A DNA stretch of 64,000 bases from Neobacillus driksii (GTDB taxonomy: Bacteria; Bacillota; Bacilli; Bacillales; Cytobacillaceae). The notes below the pieces were generated by a model. The model made no database searches and was not told the DNA's origin. It saw nothing but the letters and a program-made list of their open reading frames with translations. Positions 47,257 to 55,043 of the stretch are shown in pieces; within the stretch, counting starts at the first letter, position 1, and each line of letters begins with the position of its first letter. The translations under genes were made by a program, and so were the position numbers. The stretch spans positions 639,477 through 703,476 of the forward strand of contig NZ_JACCBX010000001.1 in the NCBI RefSeq assembly GCF_013409995.1, in the 5' to 3' direction.

Positions 47257-48489
47257 GTGAAGGCTTTTCGTGGAAAAGGGGTTTTGTTAGGATTTCTTAT
47301 TTTTATCATGATCTTTGCTACAGCATGCAGCTCAGACAAAACTGAGGGAGATACAAGTGGTAAGGGAGAAAAGGCCGAGAAAAAGGAGCCAATTAAAATT
47401 GGTGTCCTTGCCTCAACAACTGGTGCCTTAGAATCCTATGGTAAACAAACGTTAAGAGGTTTTGAGCTTGGACTTGATTATGCAACGGAAGGAACAATGG
47501 AAGTTGCCGGAAGAAAAATTGAGTTTGTGGTTGAGGATACAGAAACAAAGCCAGAAGTGGCTGTCCAAAAAGCAACCAAGCTTTTAGAAGAAGATGAAGT
47601 GGACTTCTTAGTTGGATCATCCAGCTCTGCAGATACATTAGCGGTCCTGCCGCTTGCTGAAGAATATCAAAAGATAATGATAGTTGAACCTGCTGCTGCC
47701 GATAGTATTACAGGCTCAGAATTTAATAAGTACATTTTCCGTTCAGCGCGAAATTCTTCACAGGATGCCGTTGCGGGAGCAGCTGCAATTGCTGATAAAG
47801 GTGTAAAAATTGCTACCCTTGCTCCTGATTATTCGTTCGGTCGTGACGGAGTTGCAGCCTTTAAAGAAGCAGCTGAAAAACTTGGTGCAGATATTGTATT
47901 AGAAGAGTATGCAGACCCTGCTGCTACTGACTTTACATCCAACATTCAAAAAATTATTGACGCAAAGCCTGATTATTTATTTGTTGTGTGGGCGGGTGCA
48001 AACTCTCCTTGGAAGCAAATTTCTGATATGAAGGTTCAAGACAAGGGCATCAAAATTTCAACAGGTGCTCCGGATATTGCAGCTTTGGCTACTATGGAAC
48101 CGCTAGTTGGCATGGAAGGCTTTACTGTTTATTATCATGATCTTCCTAAAAATAAAATTAATGATTGGCTCGTAACTGAACATAAGAAACGATTCAACGG
48201 AGATGTCCCTGACTTATTTACGCCAGGCGGAATGAGTGCAGCGATTTCAATTGTTGAAGCATTGAAGAAAACCGAAGGCGATGCCGACGCAGATAAACTT
48301 ATTGAAACAATGGAAGGCATGAGCTTCGAAACACCAAAAGGAAAAATGACCTATCGCGCAGACGATCACCAGGCCCTTCAAGCACTATACGCCATCAAAC
48401 TCGAAAAGAAAGACGGCGTACCTTACCCAGTCCCTGTGTTAATGCGAGAACTAACACCAGAAGAAACCGCACCTCCAGTACGTAATTAA
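47257..48489 (+). CDS. ABC transporter substrate-binding lipoprotein (LivK-like)
   Basis: 410 residues from GTG 47257, AAGGGGGA ahead. Lipobox FATAC puts the lipid-anchored Cys at residue 24. IKIGVLASTTGALESYGKQTLRGFELGLDYA and the following periplasmic-binding-protein type I fold are those of the branched-chain-amino-acid-type receptors. Ligand is not predictable; with the fatty-acid-type enzymes downstream it may be an aromatic or short-chain organic acid instead of an amino acid. First gene of a long operon. Confidence 0.87.
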   Translation: MKAFRGKGVLLGFLIFIMIFATACSSDKTEGDTSGKGEKAEKKEPIKIGVLASTTGALESYGKQTLRGFELGLDYATEGTMEVAGRKIEFVVEDTETKPEVAVQKATKLLEEDEVDFLVGSSSSADTLAVLPLAEEYQKIMIVEPAAADSITGSEFNKYIFRSARNSSQDAVAGAAAIADKGVKIATLAPDYSFGRDGVAAFKEAAEKLGADIVLEEYADPAATDFTSNIQKIIDAKPDYLFVVWAGANSPWKQISDMKVQDKGIKISTGAPDIAALATMEPLVGMEGFTVYYHDLPKNKINDWLVTEHKKRFNGDVPDLFTPGGMSAAISIVEALKKTEGDADADKLIETMEGMSFETPKGKMTYRADDHQALQALYAIKLEKKDGVPYPVPVLMRELTPEETAPPVRN

Positions 48490-48579
48490 AAAGGTGTGTT
48501 TTTAAAAATATGAGGGTTAGACCTGTTGTTTTTGGTCACCCTCTTCCTTATTTCTATCTACAAGATCGGTGGTGAAAGC

Positions 48580-49335
48580 ATGACAACCTTAATCGAAACA
48601 GACAATTTATCGATAACCTTTGGGGGACATACTGCAGTGGATTCCGTCAGCATTTCAGTTCCGGAAAAACACTTTAAATCTATTATTGGACCAAATGGCG
48701 CCGGAAAAACAACATTCTTTAATCTTTTAAGCGGTCAATTGAACCCTACGAATGGAAAAATATATTTTCGGGGAAAGGATATCACAAAACTTTCTTCAAC
48801 GAAGCGAACGAGAGAAGGAATCGGACGTTCTTTTCAAATTACTAATGTATTTCCTAATCTAACTGTCCTTGAAAATGTAAGGCTTGCCGTTCAATCTAAT
48901 GCCGGAGTTCGCTATCAAATGCTATTCCACTATAAAAAATATCGTGAATTTGAAGAAAAGGCCCTAGAGTGGCTAAGGCTGGTGCTTTTAGACGATAAAG
49001 TCGACTCATTTGCCATCAATTTGGCACATGGAGAAAAAAGAAAGCTCGAAATGGCTATGCTGCTTGCACTTGAAACCGAGGTCCTTTTATTAGATGAACC
49101 GACGGCAGGTATGTCTTTAGAGGATGTTCCTGCGATATTAGAAGTGATCAAAAGAATAAAAGAACAAGGGAATCGAACCATTATTTTAATAGAGCACAAG
49201 ATGGATATGATTTTAGACTTATCAGATTCTGTCATGGTGTTATTTAATGGCAGGCTGTTGGCGGACGGAACACCTGAAGAAATTATGAAAAATGAAACGG
49301 TCCAATCTGCCTATTTAGGAGGTGTCAGCGTGTGA
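48580..49335 (+). CDS. ABC transporter ATP-binding protein (LivG-like)
   Basis: 251 residues from ATG 48580; the frame upstream to 48526 has no ribosome site. Walker A GPNGAGKTTFFNLLSG, signature LAHGEKRKLEMA (an ABC signature variant usual in LivG), Walker B VLLLDEPTAGM and switch EHKMD. Energises the HM membrane pair. Four-base overlap with the next gene. Confidence 0.9.
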   Translation: MTTLIETDNLSITFGGHTAVDSVSISVPEKHFKSIIGPNGAGKTTFFNLLSGQLNPTNGKIYFRGKDITKLSSTKRTREGIGRSFQITNVFPNLTVLENVRLAVQSNAGVRYQMLFHYKKYREFEEKALEWLRLVLLDDKVDSFAINLAHGEKRKLEMAMLLALETEVLLLDEPTAGMSLEDVPAILEVIKRIKEQGNRTIILIEHKMDMILDLSDSVMVLFNGRLLADGTPEEIMKNETVQSAYLGGVSV

Positions 49336-50039
49336 GCGAGCTACTGAAGATTAATAATATCGAAACGTATATTGGACAGTATCATATTTTACAAGGTGTT
49401 ACTCTTGAAGTGAAAAAAGGTGAGGTAACAGTACTGCTCGGAAGAAATGGCGCCGGAAAAACGACAACATTACGGACCATTATGGGTCTAAATCCAGCTT
49501 CGAAAGGAAGTATTGTTTTTAAAGGAGAAGAAATCCAGTCCTTACCGACCTATACCATAGCCCAAAAGGGAATAGGATATGTTCCGGAAGACCAAGGTAT
49601 TTTTGCTGGGTTAACAGTCGAAGAGAATATGAAAGTAGCCATTCAAAAAGAAAATGAAGAAACACATAAGCGGCTCGATTATATCTTAAATTTGTTTCCT
49701 GACTTAAAAAAGTTTTGGAAAAAACCAGGCGGCTTATTGAGCGGCGGTCAAAAACAAATGCTTTCTATCGCCAGAGCCTATGTAAATGATAACCAATTGT
49801 TATTAATTGATGAGCCTAGTAAGGGGTTGGCCCCTATTGTTGTCGAGAAGGTAATGGAATCGATCCTTCAAATGAAGGACCAAACCACGATCGTCTTAGT
49901 GGAACAAAATTTCATGATGGCCAGTACCATCGGCGATTGTTTTTATATTATCGATGATGGAAGAACGGTAAGCACCGGACCCATGAAACAGTTAAAAGAA
50001 GATGAGGAAATGAAACGAAAGTACTTGGGGATTGCTTAG
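49332..50039 (+). CDS. ABC transporter ATP-binding protein (LivF-like)
   Basis: 235 residues from GTG 49332 (GTGA overlap with livG-like gene). Walker A GRNGAGKTTTLRTIMGL, signature LLSGGQKQML, Walker B LLLIDEPSKGLAP. Second ATPase of the transporter. Confidence 0.9.
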   Translation: MSELLKINNIETYIGQYHILQGVTLEVKKGEVTVLLGRNGAGKTTTLRTIMGLNPASKGSIVFKGEEIQSLPTYTIAQKGIGYVPEDQGIFAGLTVEENMKVAIQKENEETHKRLDYILNLFPDLKKFWKKPGGLLSGGQKQMLSIARAYVNDNQLLLIDEPSKGLAPIVVEKVMESILQMKDQTTIVLVEQNFMMASTIGDCFYIIDDGRTVSTGPMKQLKEDEEMKRKYLGIA

Positions 50040-50058
50040 GGAAGGAGGAAAGGGTTGA

Positions 50059-50919
50059 ATGGAGCTATTGTTCAATTTGACATTAAATGGACTTGCAACA
50101 GGCATGCTGATTTTCTTGTTAGCAGCAGGATTGACGTTGATTTTTGGACTAATGGATGTGCTTAACTTTGCTCATGGCGGATTGTTTGCTTGGGGCGCTT
50201 ATAGCGGGATCTGGATTTATACTACGACAGGGAGCTTTCTTTTTGGTATCATTGGTGCCATTCTAACCGGTTTTTTACTGGGGATTATCACTGAAAAGTG
50301 GATTATTAAGCCTGTTTACGGCAATCACGTTCAGCAAATTTTAATCACACTTGGCTTAATGCTGGTTCTATCAGAAATGTTAAAAGTCATATGGGGACCA
50401 AATCAATTAACAGCCAACCCTCCTGAATATTTGAGAGGCAGCTGGGAAATTGGCGACATGATTATCATTAAATATCGAGTATTTATCATCGTTGTTGGGC
50501 TGCTCGTTTTTGCAGGCGTACAATTCTTGCTTAAAAATACGAAAATTGGTCTGGTAGTCCGGGCTGGAGTTATGAATAAGGAAATGGTTCAGGCGTTGGG
50601 CATTAATATTAAGAAAGTATTTATGTTTGTTTTTATGATTGGTTCTGGAATGGCTGCATTAGGCGGAGTACTTTTTGGACCTTATTCCGGAGTCATTCAC
50701 GCCGGAATGGGGATGGAATTTGCAATTTTAGCTTTTATTGTGGTTGTTATTGGCGGGATGGGAAATTTCACTGGGTCTGTTATGGCCGCTATTTTGGTGG
50801 GTTTGTCTGGTTCGTTCATGGCGTATTTTGTACCGGAATTATCTTTAGCAGTAAATATGCTTTTAATGGCCGTTGTGTTAATCGTTAAGCCACAGGGACT
50901 TTTTGGCGGAAAGGGGTGA
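50059..50919 (+). CDS. Branched-chain-amino-acid-type permease (LivH-like)
   Basis: 286 residues, about eight membrane helices. FNLTLNGLATGMLIFLLAAGLTLIFGLMDVLNFAHGG is the family's N-terminal motif, and GGMGNFTGSVMAAILVG the EAA-type loop. Forms the channel with the LivM-like partner. Confidence 0.9.
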   Translation: MELLFNLTLNGLATGMLIFLLAAGLTLIFGLMDVLNFAHGGLFAWGAYSGIWIYTTTGSFLFGIIGAILTGFLLGIITEKWIIKPVYGNHVQQILITLGLMLVLSEMLKVIWGPNQLTANPPEYLRGSWEIGDMIIIKYRVFIIVVGLLVFAGVQFLLKNTKIGLVVRAGVMNKEMVQALGINIKKVFMFVFMIGSGMAALGGVLFGPYSGVIHAGMGMEFAILAFIVVVIGGMGNFTGSVMAAILVGLSGSFMAYFVPELSLAVNMLLMAVVLIVKPQGLFGGKG

Positions 50920-50923
50920 GGGT

Positions 50924-51922
50924 ATGAAGTGGATTGTAAATAATCGAATGAATGCTATTTATCTGATCATTGCTGCTTTTTTGCTTCTTCTTCCCTTCGT
51001 CTACGAATCAAGGAATATGCTAATTCTCTTAACTCAAATTTTTGTATTTGCCATTCTTGCAATGAGCTATGATTTATTATTGGGCTTCACTGGAATTGTT
51101 TCCTTTGGTCATGCGATGTTTTTTGGTATCGGAGCCTACTCGATTGGGATATTCATGAAGCGTTTTGAACCTACTATGCTTCATTTTATTTATGCCGTAC
51201 TGGCCACCATTTTAATTACTGCAATCGTTAGTTTTATTGTTGGTTTGCTTACCCTTCGGTTGAAAAGTCATTTTTATGCGATGCTAACCATGGCATTGGC
51301 GGGTTTATTTTTAGTATTAGCGGAAAAGTGGCGGACATTAACGTTCGGAAATGATGGATTTACGTTTCGGGTACCGGAAATTTTTATTGATCGGACTAAT
51401 TTTTACATCATATGTTTAGTCACCATGATCGCTGTATTTATGATTCTAAAACGCTTCACGAATTCCCCGCTTGGGAGAGTTTTACAGGCGATTCGAGAAA
51501 ATGAGCAACGAACAGAGTCTTTAGGTTATCAAGTGTTACATTATAAAATTGCGGCAAGTGTCGTTTCTGGTGTGTTAGCGGGAATAGCGGGTATCTTTTA
51601 CGCGATGTCCCTTCGATATGTGAATACAAGCGTATTTACGATGGATATTACCTTAGATGCTTTATTAATGACAATCATAGGTGGTGTTGGTACCTTAGTT
51701 GGTGCCATTATTGGAGCAGGATTAATTGAATTTGCTCATGATGGGTTAACAGAACTGGCAAAAGAACATTGGATTTTTGAGCGTTGGATTATTTTCTTTG
51801 GCATTATTTATATTCTAGTTGTCATTTTCTTCCCATTAGGTATTGTGGGAACACTAAGGAAATTTACCTGGAAACGAAGAAAACTGGAATCTGCTAAGAA
51901 AAAAGAAAACCTAGCAGGATAG
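50924..51922 (+). CDS. Branched-chain-amino-acid-type permease (LivM-like)
   Basis: 332 residues from ATG 50924 (GGTGAGGG before it; the TTG at 50903 lies in livH). YDLLLGFTGIVSFGHAMFFGIGAY and RAIRENEQRTESLGYQ (written VLQAIREN) with GGVGTLVGAIIGA are the LivM signature segments. Ten helices approx. A small gene follows after 10 bp. Confidence 0.9.
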   Translation: MKWIVNNRMNAIYLIIAAFLLLLPFVYESRNMLILLTQIFVFAILAMSYDLLLGFTGIVSFGHAMFFGIGAYSIGIFMKRFEPTMLHFIYAVLATILITAIVSFIVGLLTLRLKSHFYAMLTMALAGLFLVLAEKWRTLTFGNDGFTFRVPEIFIDRTNFYIICLVTMIAVFMILKRFTNSPLGRVLQAIRENEQRTESLGYQVLHYKIAASVVSGVLAGIAGIFYAMSLRYVNTSVFTMDITLDALLMTIIGGVGTLVGAIIGAGLIEFAHDGLTELAKEHWIFERWIIFFGIIYILVVIFFPLGIVGTLRKFTWKRRKLESAKKKENLAG

Positions 51923-51932
51923 GGGGAGGCTA

Positions 51933-52112
51933 ATGGAATCATTACAAATTGCATCCTTCGTCGTTCGCTTTCAACTAGCAGCCGTTGAAAAAGAAACAGG
52001 TAAGAAACAATGGAGAATTAAAGTAACTCATGTACAAGAAGAGCGAGAGACATTATTTGAGACAATTGAGGAAGCAACTGCTTTTATGAAATCAATGGTA
52101 GAAGACTCTTAG
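51933..52112 (+). CDS. Small protein of the liv-type operon, unrecognised
   Basis: 59 residues starting MESLQIASFVVRFQLAAVE with GGGGAGG 5 bases before the ATG, ending EEATAFMKSMVEDS. It fills the gap between transporter and KAS III-like genes with 10 and 8-17 bp spacing and good ribosome sites on both sides, so it is very probably translated. Predicted beta strand, turn, beta, helix; no Cys, no membrane segment. I do not recognise a family. Confidence 0.7.
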   Translation: MESLQIASFVVRFQLAAVEKETGKKQWRIKVTHVQEERETLFETIEEATAFMKSMVEDS

Positions 52113-52129
52113 TTTAGGAGGTGAGAGTT

Positions 52130-53143
52130 TTGGGTATAGGAATTGTTAGTACGGGCGTTTACCTTCCAGATGAATACATGACTGGTAAACAGATAGCAGA
52201 AAAGGCGGGTATCCCCACACATATTGTTGAAGAAAAAATGGGGATCAAGAAGAAACATGTACCGGGCAATAATGATCATACTTGTGAAATGGGGATTCTT
52301 GCGGCAAAGCAGGCGATTGAAAGAGCAGGTATAGATCCTTTTGGTATTGATGTCGTCATTTATATTGGCGAAGAGCATAAAGAATATCCACTTTGGACGG
52401 CCGGAATCAAATTACAGGAAGAAGTTGGGGCCATAAATGCATGGGCATTTGATGTTGCTTTAAGATGTGGAACAACCGTGATGGCTCTTAAGGTAGCAAA
52501 GAGCTTGATGATCGCAGATCCAACGATTAATACTGTACTGCTGGCAGGCGGATACCGAAACGTCGATTTCATAGACTACCAGAACCCGCGGACGCGCTTT
52601 ATGTTTAACTTAGGTGCAGGCGGTGGAGCAATTCTATTGAAAAAAGACCATAACGAGAACGTCTTGTTAGAAACGGAGCTAATCACGGATGGTTCTTTTT
52701 CTGAGGATGTTGTGGTTGTTTCTGGAGGTACAAAACATCCAATAACAAAAGAGGCTATTGACCAGCGTCTAAATAAACTCGACGTTCTTGACCCAGAGGG
52801 AATGAAACAACGATTGGAACAAAAATCAATGGTCAATTTTATTAAGGTAATTAGGGAAGCTGTTAGAAATAGTGGTTATAAAGAAGAAGACATTTCTTAT
52901 CTTGCCATGCTCCACATGAAAAAGTCTGCACATGAATATGTATTAAGAGAGTTAGGTTTATCCGATGATCAATCTATCTATTTAGAGGAATACGGACATA
53001 TCGGTCAAATTGATCAAATTTTATCATTAGAGCTTGCACTTAAAGAAGGGAAGATAAAAGAGGGTGACCTAGTTGTTTTCGTTAGTGCTGGGATTGGCTA
53101 TGCATGGGGAGCAGCAGCAATAAAATGGGGGAAGGTGAGCTAA
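52130..53143 (+). CDS. Ketoacyl-ACP synthase III-like enzyme (FabH-like, atypical)
   Basis: 337 residues from TTG 52130, 7 bases after AGGAGGT (the GTG at 52121 is inside that site). The thiolase-fold N-terminus GIGIVSTGVYLPDEYMTG and the active-site Cys113 in AFDVALRCGTTV are clear; His of LHMKKSAHEYV follows. The third catalytic position, Asn in typical FabH, reads His in the YGHIGQIDQ loop. It probably joins an acyl-CoA to a second substrate or cleaves one; it is not a housekeeping FabH. Stop abuts the next ATG. Confidence 0.8.
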   Translation: MGIGIVSTGVYLPDEYMTGKQIAEKAGIPTHIVEEKMGIKKKHVPGNNDHTCEMGILAAKQAIERAGIDPFGIDVVIYIGEEHKEYPLWTAGIKLQEEVGAINAWAFDVALRCGTTVMALKVAKSLMIADPTINTVLLAGGYRNVDFIDYQNPRTRFMFNLGAGGGAILLKKDHNENVLLETELITDGSFSEDVVVVSGGTKHPITKEAIDQRLNKLDVLDPEGMKQRLEQKSMVNFIKVIREAVRNSGYKEEDISYLAMLHMKKSAHEYVLRELGLSDDQSIYLEEYGHIGQIDQILSLELALKEGKIKEGDLVVFVSAGIGYAWGAAAIKWGKVS

Positions 53144-54046
53144 ATGGCTAATGTAACGATAAGAGAAGTTCATTTACCAAATGGGGAAACAATTGCCTAT
53201 CGTGAGCGGGAAGGCGGAGAAAAAAAGGTATTACTTATACATGGAAATATGACTTCATCCAAACATTGGGACCTTGTTCTAGATAATATGTCTGAGGAAT
53301 ATAAGTTATATGCCCTGGATTTACGCGGGTTTGGTTTATCTAGCTACAATAAACTTATCACATCGATTAAAGATTTCTCCGATGATGTTAAGCTTTTTGT
53401 GGATGAAATTGGCTTGAAGGATTTTGCGATTATTGGCTGGTCCACTGGCGGTGCTGTTGCCATGCAATTTGCTGCCGATTACCCAGGGTATTGCAATAAA
53501 CTGATTTTACTTGCCTCAGAATCTACTAGGGGCTATCCATTTGATGGAAAGCTAAGTGAGAACGAGACGCCTCGAAGATTTTCAAACTATGAAGATATTA
53601 AACGGGATTTAATTCGGACCATACCTGTGCAAGCAGCCTATGACACAAATAATGTTGAATTGTTGAAACTGATTTGGAACGCTGTCATTTACACACACAA
53701 TCAGCCAACTCCAGCGCTTTATGATGAGTATGTTCAGGATATGAGAACACAGCGAAATTTAGCAGAGGTCCATCATTCAAACAATACATTTAATATCAGT
53801 CATCATCATAATGGACTTGTAGAAGGAAACGGACTAGTAGATAAAATCAATGTCCCTGTTCTTGTATTAAGAGGAGAACGTGATTTTGTGATTACTGCAG
53901 AAATGACAAGAGAACTGGTAGAGGATTTAGGACCAAAAGCTAAATTCGTTGAGTTGAAGGATTGTGGTCATTCACCACTTATTGACGACTTACCGCAATT
54001 ATTAAATGAGGTTACTAATTTCCTAAAAACTGAGGTGTTCAAATGA
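53144..54046 (+). CDS. Alpha/beta hydrolase
   Basis: 300 residues, start immediately after the KAS III-like stop. LLIHGNMTSSKHWDLVL is the oxyanion strand, IGWSTGGAVAMQFAADYPG the nucleophile elbow with Ser in GWSTGG (about residue 100), and the catalytic His lies in DCGHSPLIDDLP near the end; the acid is in GERDFVITA. Likely an esterase, thioesterase or C-C hydrolase. Overlaps the following SDR gene by 4 bases. Confidence 0.87.
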   Translation: MANVTIREVHLPNGETIAYREREGGEKKVLLIHGNMTSSKHWDLVLDNMSEEYKLYALDLRGFGLSSYNKLITSIKDFSDDVKLFVDEIGLKDFAIIGWSTGGAVAMQFAADYPGYCNKLILLASESTRGYPFDGKLSENETPRRFSNYEDIKRDLIRTIPVQAAYDTNNVELLKLIWNAVIYTHNQPTPALYDEYVQDMRTQRNLAEVHHSNNTFNISHHHNGLVEGNGLVDKINVPVLVLRGERDFVITAEMTRELVEDLGPKAKFVELKDCGHSPLIDDLPQLLNEVTNFLKTEVFK

Positions 54047-54783
54047 GATTAAAAGATAAAGTGGCCATCATTACGGGAGCAGCTAACGGCATTGGATTCA
54101 CTGCAGCTGAAACTTTTGCTAAAGAAGGTGCAAAGGTTGCCATGGCAGACTTTAATGTAGAACAAGGTGAAAAAAGGGCGGAGGAATTAAGAAAAAAAGG
54201 CTATGAAGTGACCTTTTTCCAAGTAAATGTTGCACAGCGTACAAGTGTGGATGAAATGGTTACAAAAGTCCGCGAGAGTTATGGAAATATTAGTATCCTT
54301 ATCAATAATGCGGGGATCACAAAAGATGGCATGCTTTCCAAATTACCTGCCGAAGATTTTCAAGCAGTTCTAGATGTTAATCTAACAGGAGTATTTCACT
54401 GTACGCAAGCGGTTTTACCTTCAATGCTTGAAATTGGAAAAGGAAGAATTATTAATACTTCTTCTGTTTCAGGAGTGTATGGGAATATCGGTCAAACGAA
54501 TTATGCAGCAACGAAAGCCGGCGTGGTTGGTATGACGAAAACATGGGCAAAAGAGCTTGGGAGGAAAGGAATTAATGTGAATGCCGTTGCACCTGGTTTT
54601 ATCGAAACGGGAATGACTGCGAAAGTTCCCGAAAAAATATTAGACCAAATGAAACAGATGGTACCATTGGCAAGGCTTGGGAAGCCAGAAGATATTGCAA
54701 ACGCCTACCTGTTTTTAGCTTCTGATGAATCAAATTATGTAAATGGAACTGTCCTTCATGTAGATGGGGGAATCATGATGTAG
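54043..54783 (+). CDS. 3-oxoacyl-ACP/CoA reductase-like SDR (FabG-like)
   Basis: 246 residues. TGAANGIGFTAAETFAKEGAKV, NNAGITKDGML, SSVSGVYGNIGQTNYAATKAG and VAPGFIETGMTAKVPEKILDQ are strongly FabG-like, so it reduces a 3-oxoacyl thioester with NADPH. With the KAS III-like enzyme, hydrolase and ligase it suggests a beta-keto route for building or breaking an acyl chain. Last gene of the operon. Confidence 0.9.
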   Translation: MRLKDKVAIITGAANGIGFTAAETFAKEGAKVAMADFNVEQGEKRAEELRKKGYEVTFFQVNVAQRTSVDEMVTKVRESYGNISILINNAGITKDGMLSKLPAEDFQAVLDVNLTGVFHCTQAVLPSMLEIGKGRIINTSSVSGVYGNIGQTNYAATKAGVVGMTKTWAKELGRKGINVNAVAPGFIETGMTAKVPEKILDQMKQMVPLARLGKPEDIANAYLFLASDESNYVNGTVLHVDGGIMM

Positions 54784-54786
54784 CGA

Positions 54787-54810
54787 AGCGGCCTTTTGGG
54801 GCCGTTTTTC
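54787..54810 (+). terminator. Terminator after the SDR gene
   Basis: CGGCC-TTTTG-GGGCCG then TTTTTCTCTTTTT. Confidence 0.65.
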
Positions 54811-54824
54811 TCTTTTTAAGAATA

Positions 54825-54940
54825 TGTAGATATTCAATGGAAGTTGTGTAGATATATTTCAAAAGTGTGTAGATATATTCCGAGAATATGTAGATATAAA
54901 TTGAAATCGTGTAGAAATACGTTAAAAGTGTGTAGATATA
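54825..54940. repeat. Six TGTAGA repeats phased at 21 bp
   Basis: TGTAGA occurs at 54825, 54847, 54868, 54889, 54910 and 54931: spacing 22, 21, 21, 21, 21, that is two helical turns. Most copies read (G/A)TGTAGATAT(A). Ends 38 bp before the SARP-type repeats of the ligase promoter. Confidence 0.85.
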
Positions 54941-54977
54941 TGTTCTCCGGCCCATAAAGTACCAAAATAGGTTGCTT

Positions 54978-55010
54978 TGTAACTACCCTGTAACTGAAAT
55001 TAAGTAGAAT
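54978..55010 (+). promoter_or_regulatory. SARP-type direct repeats and -10 of the acyl-CoA ligase gene
   Basis: TGTAACT at 54978 and 54989 (11-bp period), 9 bp, then TAGAAT at 55005. The preceding TTGCTT also matches TTGCCT at the liv-type promoter. Confidence 0.75.
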
Positions 55011-55043
55011 GGTGTCATCTAGTTGTGAAGGAGCGATTGTGCG

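Noticed and set aside
54825..54940. CRISPR array
   Set aside because: Repeats are only 6-10 bases with 11-15-base spacers and no cas genes; the spacing is helical, not CRISPR-like.
54773..54955. 60-aa Tyr/Ile-rich minus-strand frame
   Set aside because: Produced by the 21-bp phased repeats; no ribosome site and low complexity.
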